Origin: Brachypterus glaber
Taxonomy: Eukaryota > Arthropoda > Insecta > Coleoptera > Kateretidae
Length of the DNA: 64,000 nt
Direction of reading: 5' to 3'
Assembly (NCBI GenBank): GCA_958510825.1
Contig: OY294047.1
Location: 52,745,365-52,809,364, forward strand
Made by a program: the position numbers and the translations under genes. Shown here piece by piece: positions 1 through 9,949 of the stretch; the first letter of the stretch is position 1; every line of letters begins with the position of its first letter. The notes below the pieces were generated by a model. It saw only the letters and a list, made by a program, of their open reading frames with translations, was not told the DNA's origin and made no database searches.

Positions 1-1135
1 TCCAAAATTTTAAGGGGTGAAAATATTAAAAAAAGTTCCTATAAATCTATAAACCTAGCGAAATGTCTAAACGAGGGGTTTATTTATTGGGCAATCCTTG
101 TACACCTATCAAAAAATTTTTTACCATCCTTGACAATTTCTTATTCCACAATCATCTACAATCCTTCAGAATCCTCCACAATCATCTACAATCTTCCACA
201 AATTTTATACAATCTTTCACAATCTTTTTGACAATCTTTCACAATCCTTTGATCCTCACAATCCTTGTACACTTTTTTTCAATAAATAAACCCCTCGTGT
301 CTAAAAATGCGTCGTAAGGTAGCTAGCCCCTTTAAAAGTGGCTAAAAAATTCGGCCTTTATTTAATAACTTTAAAACTCTTTGAGATATAGCAACGAGGT
401 TTTGCAGATAAACTAATCTTAATAAGACCCATCTTCGTATATTATTTTCATGTACTTATTTTAACCAGGGTTTGCGAAACGGGGAAGTCTTATCAGTTTT
501 TTGTCCCAAACTTTTTTCTATGTAACTACTTTGTAATTTTATTTTTGGTATATGATTCCCTAGATCAAAATACATAAAAAAGGTACTGTTGTTGTAATAC
601 TGTAGGATTAACCGTTTTCGAGAAAAATTAATTTGAAGGTGAAGTTTCAAGGTTCGAGGACGAAAAATTAATTACTAAAATGCTCCAAAATGATCAAAAT
701 TTGCGTTACGTAATACTTGAACGTTCCCCAAACTGTGAAATGCATTTTTTTCAAAAACGGTTAATCCTACAGTATTACAACAAGAGGACCTTTTTTATGT
801 ATTTTGACCTGAGGAATCATATTTCAAAAATAAAAATGCAAAAAAGTTACACAGAAAAAAGTTTGGGACAAAAAACTGATAAGGCCCCCCGTTTCGCACA
901 CCCCTGTTTAAAATAAGTACATGAAAATAACATACGAAGATGGGCATTATCAAGATCAATTCATGTGCAAAACCTTGTTGATAATTAAAGGGTTATTAAA
1001 TAAAAACCGATTTTTTGCCACATTCAAAGGGGCTTAGCTCCCTTACGAAGCATTTTTAGGCATATTTTCATACGAACTTTTTGTAATATTTTCTGATGTA
1101 GAAGATTCCGTTAAAATTTCGGACCCTATTTCAAA
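1..1135. repeat. Large foldback element, family A copy 1 (left end outside window)
   Basis: The two halves are inverted copies of each other. The arm at about 300-645 matches the reverse complement of about 735-1060, and the outer parts (1-70 and 1060-1135) also pair. The same arm design recurs at 46994-47728, 55333-56069 and as a single arm near 51930-52150. All share a stretch reading roughly 'cgtaagggagct' followed by a GGCCCTTT-like block. The short open frames inside (456-650 minus, 680-916 plus) are mirror images of one another and are not genes. The left terminus lies before base 1, so the ends and target duplication cannot be checked here. Confidence 0.7.
71..298. mobile_element. Mini inverted-repeat element filled with ACAATC satellite, inserted in family A arm
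   Basis: A perfect 19-bp terminal inverted repeat (71-89 and 280-298, ACGAGGGGTTTATTTATTG) bounds an interior made almost only of variants of ACAATC/TTCACAATC. The direct repeat GTCTAA lies immediately outside both ends (65-70 and 299-304). Related arms elsewhere (for example 52003-52030) have no insert at this point and read straight through a tccaaaaatgc/gtctaaaaatgc-type sequence. This is an empty-site comparison that supports insertion. The superfamily is not recognised. Confidence 0.7.
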
Positions 1136-2129
1136 TACACCGTGTAGAGCATGTATAAATTCGGAAACGGTAAAAAATACATAGAATTACTGTGAAAATT
1201 CTGAATTTTTCTGATCTTATTTTCTTTTTCTACAATAAAAAAAAGTTTAACTGCATAGTTACGGCGGTAACAACTAGGTATAGTCAACATTTTAAGAATT
1301 TAGCTCAAAGCGGTCTCAAGTTATCGTGGTCACAATTTTTTTTCTGGCAGACAGACAGACGTACAGACTGAATTTATGAGTTTTACTGTTAAACAGCAAG
1401 TTAAAAGTAATCCATGCTCAAATTTTAAATGTAAAATTTATTAGTTTGGATTTGGACCACGAAAATACTTGATTTTAACCATAAAACATTTGAATTTTTG
1501 TTGGTGCGAAAAAATCAAAAAGGGTTCAAGCAAAGTCGTCTGTTCTTAGAACTGCTAGTCGCATTACTTAAGATAAAATAATCAAATTCAAAAGGTCAAT
1601 GTAAACTTGATAGAGGGGTGTTTTTTTCTAAGAACGACCCTTGTCCGGTTTGGCGAACGAGAAGGCCCCCAAAAACCCGTATTATTCACCCTTGCAAGGT
1701 AAATCGCAAAAAACACGGCCGCCCATTTATCTTGTCTTTGTTAGAGCACATAGAGAACGTATTTGTCTACAAAAATACCAAACTGGATGATGATGATTGT
1801 CCATTCAATTCAATAGCATGGGATTTTTTACCTTTTCGCTATAAAACTTTGGTCTTGAATTACAAAAACGGTTAGACATTCACATATATTTTTTGAATAA
1901 AAATTTCGTCTACGCAATTATTTATAGTTGCTAAGTTGGTAATCGTATGCACAGAGGCATAATCAAGACTTCAGGGGTTATAATCAAGTAATCCAAGCTT
2001 AAACTGCAGTTAGTGCGCGGTATGCTTAAATTTTGAGCAGTTTGTATTATACGTTTTCTTCGGGACACGAAAAAATAAAATATTTGTCCAAAATCAAAAG
2101 TATTCCTTTTGGCCCTGTTTTTAGATATT
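1136..2129. other. No gene seen; degenerate repeat debris
   Basis: AT-rich sequence. A short block at about 1320-1375 has the 'ttatcgtggtcac ... gacagacagacg' arrangement that recurs at many dispersed repeats in the window. The 85-codon open frame at 1618-1875 shows no recognisable domain and is probably chance. Confidence 0.5.
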
Positions 2130-2606
2130 AATCAAGCTATATTTACATAAAAATTAATATTTTGTACATAAAAATGGATAATTTGTACATAAAAATGGAT
2201 ACTTTTTACATCAACATGGCCCTTTTACGTAAAATGGGCTTCTTGTACAGTGGACACTAGAAAAATTGCTTGTACGTATTTTGTACATATTAAATGGGGT
2301 ACCTAATTATTAAAACATACAAGATAAATAAAAAATTACGTTAAATTTTAGACAGCAAGCAATTTTTCTGGTGGCCTGTACTGTACAAAAAAATATGGAT
2401 TTTTTGTACATTAAGATGGCTCTTTTGACATTAAATGGGCCTTTTGTAGATACAGATCCACCTTTTATTCCCATTTAATTTGTAAACAAAGATTGACCTT
2501 TTTACATGAATGTAATGTACATTTTGATAAGATGGGCCTTTTTTTACATAGATCTTTTTTGTTGGACATTATTTACATAAAAATAAACATTTTTTACATA
2601 AAAAAA
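2130..2606. repeat. Degenerate ~20-bp tandem array (TTTTGTACATAAAATGGG-like)
   Basis: Repeated variants of a unit near 'ttttgtacataaaatggg' run through this stretch, interrupted by a Tc1/mariner-like MITE (2247-2385). The same unit makes up the arms of the palindrome at 4051-4680. A trace is seen near 12680. This is satellite-like sequence with no coding. Confidence 0.7.
2247..2385. mobile_element. Tc1/mariner-like MITE, copy 1
   Basis: Ends are inverted copies of a sequence near CAGTGGCCACCAGAAAAATT, with TA at the outer edges. The second copy ends at 41722 with the same CTGGCGGCCACTG-TA terminus. The element sits inside the 20-bp tandem array. A TA target and CAGTGG start fit Tc1/mariner-type elements; there is no transposase. 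Confidence 0.55.
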
Positions 2607-2995
2607 TCAATTCCATCAGCACTTAGTGCTACTAAAAGTGCAGATGTATTGAAATCTTCGCCGAAAAGTCAAAATCTTTGACCACGTTTTTTTTTCACAT
2701 TTCTCGACGTTTTAGACCATTCTGGGTCGAAATCAGTAAAAAAAAATTTTTATCAAAGTTATATGCAACTCTAAACAACTTTGAAAAATGTCCGTCCGTC
2801 TGTCCGTTTGTTAGGTTTTCATGTCCACACGATAACTCAAGAGAGACTAATCCGATCGACTTAAAATTTTCAGAAAAAATCAATCTTGCAAGCTTGGTAG
2901 GAACACAAAGCCTATTGAAGTTGGAAAAATCCCCCAAAAAATTCATAAAAACTTTCAGATTGGCCCATAAAGACTCGATCGAGGGGAATAAATAA
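2605..2995 (+). repeat. Divergent member of the CGGCACTTAGTGC family (R0)
   Basis: The first ~150 bases match the start of the 3232-3920 repeat (CACTTAGTGC hairpin, 'gccgaaaagtcaaaatctttgac', 'ctcgacgttttagaccattc'). The second half differs: a GTCCGTCCGTCTGTCC tract and then 'gataactcaagagagac'. It is either an older subfamily or a chimera. The overlapping open frames on both strands are shadows of the repeat. Confidence 0.6.
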
Positions 2996-3231
2996 TTTCG
3001 AATAATTAAAAGAATGACCCATAGTTACGCATTATAGACACTTGCATAAATATCTTGCGTAACAACAACGGTATCATCACATGTGTTGTTTCGAAAAGTC
3101 CTGGTAAAAAAATATTCGCACACACACAACGCACATCCTTTTTCAAACTCAGGCACAAATGGAGTGTCAGTTTTCATTTGCACATTTGCCATTGACTTGC
3201 AAATCCATGCAAATATTTTTCACACTCGAAT

Positions 3232-3920
3232 ATTACATCGGCACTTAGTGCTACTAAGAGTGCCGATGTATTGAAATCTTCGCCGAAAAGTCAAAATCTT
3301 TGACCACGTTTTTTTCATATTTCTCGACGTTTTAGACCATTCTTAATCGAAATCAGTAAAAAAAAATTTTGCGTCCGTCTGTCTGTCTGTCTGTCTGGGT
3401 GTAAACTCTCTAACTCCATTTCTACATGAGATATCGACTTGCGTTTTTTTGCATGTTGTTTCTTATCGTATTCCGAAGAGCTGATTAGATTTTGGGGGTA
3501 AACGATTGGGGGTACGGGGGTAAAAATAGGGTAAAACTCCTATTTTTAGCGTTTTTTGTTTATAATTAAGGCAATTATTATTGTATTTGGTTAATTTAGC
3601 ACTTATATAAAAGATAATTTTAAATTGGTCAAAAAATGTTATAAACAATGTTTTCCTAAAACGCATTGTTTTCGAGATATTGGCGTTTAAAGCAGTAAAA
3701 GGTTTTTTTAGCATATCTCACATATTTATAACCCGATTTCAAAAATTATATTTTAAATAAAAGCTCTTATATACAGTTTTTTTGCTAAAATATAATGTTT
3801 TAAAGATACAGAATTTAAAATCAAACAAAACACCTAGTTTGAAATTTGCAAACTAGATGGCTCTAGTGTATAATAGTGCCGATGTTTTGACAGGGTTCTT
3901 GCAACGTTTTCTAGTTTGTT
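3232..3920 (+). repeat. Dispersed ~0.7-kb element family R, copy R1
   Basis: A near-complete copy of a family also at 11215-11862 (+), 40462-41122 (+), 51095-51842 (-) and partly at 63944-64000. In order it holds a 5' hairpin (ATCGGCAC ... GTGCCGAT), the 'gccgaaaagtcaaaatctttgacc' block, a CTGTCTGTCTGTC tract, 'actctctaactccatttctacatgagatatcgactt', and a 3' end near 'agatggctctagtg...gccgatgttttgacagg'. An open frame of about 83 codons on the opposite strand (3463-3714) recurs in other copies, but looks like a by-product of low divergence. There are no long terminal inverted repeats and no transposase. Confidence 0.75.
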
Positions 3921-4050
3921 TGTTCATTTTAAAAGAAAGCTTTCTGTAAAACAAACATTAAATTGAATCAGATTTTTTAATAAAGGTTAAAAAATTCTAT
4001 AAAATGGTTTTTTATTACATAAAAACCAAGGTTTTTCATAAGAATTGGCA

Positions 4051-4680
4051 TAAAAGTGCTTTATTTTGACTTTTTTGCCGAATAAAAACAGATAATATTT
4101 ACATAAAATGGGCCTTTTGTATATAAAATGGGTCTTTTATAAATAAAATGGATATTTTATAGATAAAATGGGCCTTTTCTACATAAAAATAGATCTTTGG
4201 TACACAACATGGGTCTTTTGACGTAAAAACAAGGCTTTTATAGAAAACAGGCTTTTATACAAAAAATGGTATTTTTGTTTTTAAAAATAGCTTTTGATAT
4301 AAAACAGGTTTAAAAAAGAATGTTTTTAGATAACAATCAAGCTATATTTATATAAAAATTCCAAAAGATCAATTTTTATGTAAATAAAGCTTGATGGTTA
4401 TCTAAAAACATTCTTTTTTAAACCTGTTTTATATCAAAAGCTATTTTTAAAAACAAAAATACCATTTTTTGTATAAAAGGCCTATTTTTCTATAAAAGCC
4501 TTGTTTTTACGTCAAAAGACCCATGTTGTGTACCAAAGATCTTTTTTATGTACAAAAGGCCCATTTTATCTATAAAATATCCATTTTATTTATAAGACCC
4601 ATTTTATGTACAAAAGGCCCATTTTATGTAAAAAATATCTGTTTTTATTCGGCAAAAAAGTCAAAATAAAGCACTTTTTA
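4051..4680. repeat. 630-bp near-perfect palindrome built of 20-bp tandem units
   Basis: Left arm 4051-4360 pairs with right arm 4371-4680 around a ~10-base loop (4361-4370). Each arm is made of variants of 'acataaaatgggccttttgt', the same unit as the array at 2130-2606. A few mismatches and indels separate the arms. Such a structure would extrude as a cruciform, or give a ~300-bp hairpin RNA if transcribed. Confidence 0.85.
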
Positions 4681-4737
4681 GGTTTCTTGTATGGCCCTTT
4701 CGATATTAAATGGGCCTTTTGTAGCTACAGATCCACT

Positions 4738-5050
4738 CAGGGCTGTAGGGAAGAAGATTTTGTGGGGGGGGGAAAGGTCAAAAATTACAACCTTTTTTAG
4801 CCTAAAAGTACAGTTTTTCCTCGAGAAAAAAATAACTAAAAAAAAGAAGGTCCTCACTTTTTCGTGAAATATACAACTTTTGTATTTTGAATCCCTGCAA
4901 TATACGACTTTTGTCTGAATCTCTGCAATATCTTCCCTTTGTAGAACTTGATTTTTGCTGAAAATTTCAAGTCGATCGGATTATTCGTTCTTGAGTTATC
5001 GTTTTCACAAAAATCGTGACATCGGACGGACAGACAAACAGACGGCGCTG
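4738..5050. mobile_element. hAT-like non-autonomous terminus plus GACAGACAG repeat tail
   Basis: A CAGGGCTGTAGGG start followed by a run of G and AT-rich repeats resembles the ends of hAT-type elements (CAGGG-start, subterminal G-run). Downstream, 4960-5045 holds 'gatcggattattcgttcttg' and 'cggacggacagacaaacagacg', the motif pair common to several repeats here. The partner end was not identified. Confidence 0.4.
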
Positions 5051-5335
5051 TGAATAGTATAAAAAGGAATTAATGCAGAATTGAAATATTATTTTTTCCA
5101 AAATATATTAATCGTTGGCGGATAGAGACAAGGACAATTGATAAATCGTAGATACTCTTTTGTCGTCGCACTTGGCCAGCAGATCGTTGAACTTGGTTGC
5201 CGCAGCGGCCTATCGGGTTTCGCGTTGGGCTAGCCAGACACGGACTGTAATTTGTAAAAATATTCATCAGGGTTCAGTTGGGTTTTACTAGAATCAAACT
5301 GTATCTTATGTAACATTTTTACTACATATTTAAGT
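5051..5335. other. No supported feature
   Basis: The open frame at 5070-5267 (minus) has no recognisable similarity. It includes a GC-richer patch at 5165-5250. Confidence 0.4.
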
Positions 5336-5454
5336 TGAAAATGACGGGTCTGGGCGGGTATAAACGGTGCAAAAACCGTACTTGAGCGGAGGAAATTCAT
5401 CTGCTCAAGTCTGGTCTATGCACCATTTATACCCGCCCAGACCCGTCATTTTCA
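5336..5454. repeat. GC-rich two-stage hairpin
   Basis: Arms 5336-5371 and 5419-5454 are complementary over 36 bp with one mismatch (core GACGGGTCTGGGCGGGTATA). A second inner stem (ACTTGAGC at 5380-5387, GCTCAAGT at 5403-5410) closes the loop. The high GC content contrasts with the flanks. The shape resembles a pri-miRNA-like hairpin or a very short foldback MITE; no second copy was seen in the window. Confidence 0.75.
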
Positions 5455-5502
5455 GTAGGGTAGTCTTAAATCGCAGTTTTGGCGATTAGTGCGCTCTATA
5501 TC

Positions 5503-5560
5503 CAGGGTCGGACAGAGCCAGCCCGGGCCCCGGGAAACCTTTTTCCGGGCACCCCATTTT
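5503..5560 (+). mobile_element. Possible hAT-like terminus (CAGGGTCGGAC)
   Basis: CAGGGTCGGAC followed by the GC-rich block 'agcccgggccccggg' and its partner 'ccgggcaccc' resembles the 5' end of hAT-type elements. No partner end was found, so this is a weak call. Confidence 0.3.
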
Positions 5561-7029
5561 TAAAAATATAAAAGTTTTAGCCACTGAAAAAAAGAAAGAG
5601 AAAGATAAGTCTGTCGCCTAGAACAAATGGGCAAAAAATAATAAAATGCTTACCTGCATCTCGCAAATCACAGATATAGTAATCCAGTTTTTAAATAATG
5701 CATAATAAAATTTGTGATGGCACTTAGGACCTTTTTTAAATTGTTTGATTATTAAAATTAATAAGTATTTATAAAGCTAAAAGTAACAAATTTGAAACTT
5801 TTTTAATATCTGAAATGGTTAAAAAATTAGGAACAATTAATTAAGTAAATTTTGACAGCCCATAACTAGAAAACAAATGAGCGCAGAAAAAAAAGACATG
5901 AAACTGAACTATTCTAATTTAAAGATCTTTTAATTTCATAAATAAAATATCGTTTACCATGGGGAAAAATATAGAGGTCCGCCACAGGGCCAACGAGTAT
6001 TATTTTGAAAGCGTCATATGGTATTTAACTTGTAGTATAAGTGAGACTATACAACACGATCCCTTACCATTTTCGAGAAAAATTATGAGGGCGGGAATTC
6101 TGGATCACCCTGTACGTTACGTAATACTTGAAAATGCCCTTATTAAGTAGAATTACAGTGTGCTGCGACGGGCGCGTCCGGTGGCCATTCTGGTACTCCA
6201 ACCCCATTCTCAAAGAAGCATTGAACTTTCTCCGCCGAGGGTCCCAGACAAGATGCAAATTTCCTCTGCGATTTTCCGTTGATTATTTTTTGATTTCCTT
6301 TTATTCGAACGTAGATGTTTGAATTGAAGGGACTGGAGCAACAACTTACAAATAAGCCGGGAAGATATGTAATGCTACGCATTTCATTATATATTATTCA
6401 CAGTAAATGGTTTATTGCATTTTCCCAAATACTTTAAAAAAAAAAAAAAAACTTTAAAAGACTTAGATTAATGGTTTTTGACAGCTTATGATGTCATAAT
6501 GTTTTAAACTTAATATTCAATAATATTATATTATTATAATAAAAAATCAAATCAATTTGGCCCAGGAATGAGGTACATGAAGGGAAATCTAGATTTTGAC
6601 GTCGTTATCCTACAAATTTAATCATATATCCGCTGATTCTGGATCGATTTATTTCAAATTTGAGATAATATCTATATTATATTTTTTTGAAAGCAAAATC
6701 TGCGATGTGTAAAATTTTAAAATACATAAAAATCCCTTATTATGGAATAACTCCAGAACCCCTGGACCGCCATAGGCTCTGTTTTCTTAGGATGGCTTTA
6801 GATATCCTTAGCTACGTCTTTAAAATAATAAATAAATAAATAATACGTTTATTTAGCTAAGGCTATTCCAAACAGTCAATATTTACATAAAAAACCATAT
6901 ATTATAAGGTTATTATATTATGACTTTGTAATATATCTCCTAGTAAATAAATAAATAAAATATTGTTTTTGTAGAAACTATAATAATAATTCAGGTACAT
7001 AGTAATATACATAGTATAATAATACATTC
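5561..7029. other. No gene seen; AT-rich with small repeat fragments
   Basis: 6050-6135 resembles family A material ('tggatcaccctgta', 'cgttacgtaatacttgaa', the latter also at 695-722 and 12381-12410). 6140-6270 is GC-richer with open frames on both strands that I do not recognise. Poly(A) at 6436-6451 and AAATA runs at 6826-6850 and 6945-6960 are simple repeats. Confidence 0.4.
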
Positions 7030-7047
7030 TTAAAATAGGCCAACGTT
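7030..7047 (-). pseudogene. C-terminal end of LINE reverse transcriptase ORF, cut off by a transposon
   Basis: Read on the minus strand, this short piece continues the frame broken at 9008. After removal of 7048-9007 and one copy of the CGTT duplication, the reading becomes ...HILENNVGLF followed by TAA at 7032-7030. This supports both the reverse transcriptase call and the insertion boundaries. Confidence 0.6.
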
Positions 7048-7476
7048 CACAGTGCGACCCTGCAATTTTATAGTTTTAAGAGATGTGCACCAAAAGTTTT
7101 TTTTAGATTAATAAATAAGGTTTATTGGTTATTAAAAATCACTATGTTTAAAAATCGCAACAGATCCTTTTGATAATTTAAAGCCTATTTTAATATTTTT
7201 TTTATTTTAATTTTTTTTAAAACTCTTTTAAACGTATTATCTCGCCTAATAAATTAATTTAAAAAAAATTACGCTAGTGAGCCCTTCAGTGAACCTTAAA
7301 AAAAGTTTAAACAATTATAAATCCTATTAAATACCATTTATTGCGCGTTAATAGCTGAATTAAATTGCAAATTAGTATTGTATTTTTCTTAAACATCTAA
7401 AAACTAAAAACTTTTAAAAAACGTTACCCTAAAAACTAAATTAAATCCTATTAGATGAAAATTCAATAACTGCCTT

Positions 7477-8196
7477 TTAAAGTTGCTGACCATAGCGTGG
7501 GTCGTTAACATTATTCATTTTGTGTTTATTCCAGACAGTAAGGAATTCTCTGTGAATAGACTCCCCAGCCTGTTCTGACCAAATTCCTAAGCCAGTCTCT
7601 AAATAAGAAACACTGTCTTTAAGGTGATGCAATATGCAATGAATTTTAAGAGTTTTTGATACCCCGGAATCATTTAAAACTGCTTCCAGATGTTTGAGAT
7701 CTGATTCGAGTTGTACTTCAGTTTTTGTTGTACCGAAACATTTATCGACGATTTTGTTCATCACATTGAATGACGCAACAAATGGCATAACCAGAACTTG
7801 ATTCACACTTCCCAGTTATTCTTTTGATTTTAATTCATTGGCATGCTTTAGGAGCTTTCTACAAGCATTGCCTTCGAAAATTTCTCCTTGATAATTCTTG
7901 GCAATTATATTTAAATTCTTGGGCCATTTAAGAGCGTTCTCTCTTCCCAGCAATGGGACCAGGCCTTTCCAAAAGAGGTGATTCACAAATCCTTGCAGCA
8001 AATTTAATTCAGGTATGATGCACTTCTGAAAAACTCGCACATTTTCGTTCTCTTCAAACAAAGGTTTATTGACAACACTAAAAGACTCTTTGGCTCTTTT
8101 AATGTTCTTATCTAATGATAAACTAAATTTATTAAAATGAATTTCCAAATCACCATAGGTTCTTAGCTCCTTGGCAGCAGATTTATACGCTCTCAT
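7477..8196 (-). pseudogene. Broken DNA-transposase C-terminal segment
   Basis: Read from 8196 down to 7477, a 126-codon frame runs into a TAA at about 7815 and continues in the same frame for 109 codons. Visible features are a leucine-rich stretch 'LLQGFVNHLFWKGLVPLL' and, near the end, 'GLGIWSEQAGESIHREF', followed by a basic tail. A conserved E/H region of this kind lies near the catalytic glutamate in several DDE-type transposases, so I infer a transposase. The family is not identified. The mirror copy (8222-8615) has GTA where this copy has the TAA, so the stop is a decay mutation. A second premature stop follows 'RYGQQL'. The N-terminal part and catalytic aspartates are absent. Confidence 0.6.
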
Positions 8197-8221
8197 TTCT
8201 TGCAGAGAAATATGACAATAG

Positions 8222-8615
8222 GATTAAAATCAAAAGAAGTACTGGGAAATGTGAATCAAGTTCTGGTTATGCCATTTGTTGCGTCATTCAATGTGATGAA
8301 CAAAATCGTCGATAAATGTTTCGGTACAACAAAAACAAGTACAACTCGAATCAGATCTCAAACATCTGGAAGCAGTTTTAAATGATTCCGGGGTATAAAA
8401 AACTCCTAAAATTCATTGCATATTGCATCACCATAAAGACAGTGTTTCCTATTTAGAGAGTGGCTTAGGAATTTGGTCAGAACAGGCTGGGGAGTCTATT
8501 CACAGAGAATTCCTTACTGTCTAGAATAAACACAAAATGAATAATGTTAACGACCCACGCTATGGTCAGCAACTTTTAAAGGCAGTTATTGAATTTTCAT
8601 CTAATAGGATTTAAT
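8222..8615 (+). pseudogene. Inverted duplicate of the transposase C-terminal segment
   Basis: The right-arm copy of the segment read on the minus strand in the left arm. It keeps the codon that is stopped in the left copy and extends further ('...LLKAVIEFSSNRI', stop at about 8613). It has a 2-base deletion near 8335 that shifts frame and an additional stop near 8395. Neither copy is intact. Confidence 0.6.
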
Positions 8616-9007
8616 TTAGTTTTTAAGGTAACGTTTTTTAAAAGTTTTTAGTTGTTAGATGTTTAAGAAAAATACAATACTAATTTGCAATTTAATTCAG
8701 CTATTAACGCGCAATAAATGGTATTTAATAGGATTTATAATTGTTTAAACTTTTTTTTTAAGGTTCACTGAAGGGCTCACTAGCGTATTTTTTTTTAAAT
8801 AAGTTTATTAGGCGAGATAATACGTTTAAAAGAGTTAAAAAAATGAAAATAAAAAAAAGTATTAAAATAGGCTTTAAATTATCAAAAGGATCTGTTGCGA
8901 TTTTTAAACATAATGATTTTTAATAACCAATAAACCTATTTTATTAATCTAAAAAAAACTTTTGGTGCACATCTCTTAAAGCTTATAAAATGCAGGGTCG
9001 CACTGTG

Positions 9008-9395
9008 CGTTATTTTCCAAAATATGATTTTTTAACAATGTTTTAAATTTGTTATAATTTTGACAATTTTTGATTGTGCTTAGCAAACCATTAAATATAG
9101 TGAATCCTTTATAAAAAAAAGAGTTTTTGGTTTTTTCTGACCCTGCCATATTAATGAAAAAATCGGTCACATTTCTTGTGTTATGATCATGAATTTGATG
9201 TATAAAAACTATTTTACTACATACATATTTGGCTGCTATATTATGTTTTATTTTATATATGATATTTAAAGTTCTAAATACTATAGTTTGTTTAACACTC
9301 ATTAAACATAAAGCTCAAAGCATCTCTTTAATTGATGTGTATCTATTACATTTAAGTATGGAGCGCATTGCTTTATTATATATACAGAATTTTTA
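9008..9395 (-). pseudogene. Non-LTR retrotransposon reverse transcriptase, C-terminal remnant
   Basis: Read on the minus strand from about 9395: 'CIYNKAMRSILKCNRYTSIKEML', a TGA stop, then 'MSVKQTIVFRTLNIIYKIKHN...DHNTRNVTDFFI...NSFFYKGFTIFNGLLSTIKNC...FKTLLKNHI'. The order YNKAMR..ILK / SVKQ / YKI / HNTRN / NSxFYKG is typical of the region after the catalytic domain in CR1/Jockey-like LINEs. The upstream (N-terminal) part is missing. The C-terminus is interrupted at 9008 by the transposon at 7048-9007 and resumes at 7047. Confidence 0.7.
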
Positions 9396-9675
9396 AAATA
9401 TATTGAGGCTTAAAGTTGTTGCCGTGACCCATTCAATTTGAAAACATCCTGTTTCGCTGGTCGCTTATTACAGGGCGTACACGCCAAGATGCATGTGTGG
9501 ATGCAGCCGGCCATAAATGCACTTTTGTTGTCCCTGTGCATTTGTTGAATTAAACTTATTCAATAAACTTTTTATTGCCAGGTCCGTTCGGTTCCATGGA
9601 AACCGTATACTATGAAAAAAATGGCACATTGTTCGTTGCACCTCATGAGGGAGCATGCAAAGTGCATTATATACA

Positions 9676-9880
9676 GTGCGATTATAAAGTGCCGAACAGT
9701 TTGAAAAGAAAATACTCTTCGTTTGAAGCCACGCCTATGTTAGAGTTGTGCGCGACAAGCCCATGTGATTGCTACGTACAACAGCTCGGTGGCCAGTAAA
9801 ACGCACACAGCTTTCTTGCATTTTACTCATCGCTAATGCCAGTTTTGCATTAAAAAGTGTTCGGCACTTTATAATCGCAC
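9676..9880. repeat. Short element with 23-bp perfect inverted ends
   Basis: GTGCGATTATAAAGTGCCGA begins at 9676 and its exact reverse complement ends at 9880 (23 bp perfect). The interior is GC-richer. The open frames at 9575-9799 and 9769-10080 span it but show no recognisable product. Confidence 0.55.
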
Positions 9881-9949
9881 GGTATGTTGAACTTTTATTC
9901 AGAGTTCCCAGAGGAAAGTCTTGCGATAAAAAAAATGAAAAAATTTTAT

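Larger units (their letters stand above)
7048..9007. mobile_element. 1.96-kb DNA transposon with giant inverted arms, CAC...GTG ends
   Basis: Starts CACAGTGCGACCCTGCA and ends with its reverse complement (last bases ...GCACTGTG). CGTT flanks both sides (7044-7047 and 9008-9011) as a 4-bp target duplication. Nearly the whole element is a foldback: arm 7048-7835 pairs with 8222-9007, around a unique centre 7836-8221. The arms carry inverted copies of one transposase-like coding segment. CAC..GTG ends with a 4-bp duplication fit Chapaev-type (CMC) elements as I know them. CACAGTG also equals the Transib/RAG signal heptamer, but Transib usually gives 5-bp duplications. Confidence 0.8.

Noticed and set aside
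2678..2995. Antiparallel open frames of ~100 codons
   Set aside because: Both lie inside a dispersed repeat (R0) and mirror each other; no recognisable domain.
6143..6382. Minus-strand frame over a GC-richer patch
   Set aside because: Could be a transposase tail, but no diagnostic residues; not reported as a gene.
7048..7080. CACAGTG end taken as proof of a Transib/RAG element
   Set aside because: Only the heptamer matches; the 4-bp duplication and the transposase segment do not settle the family.
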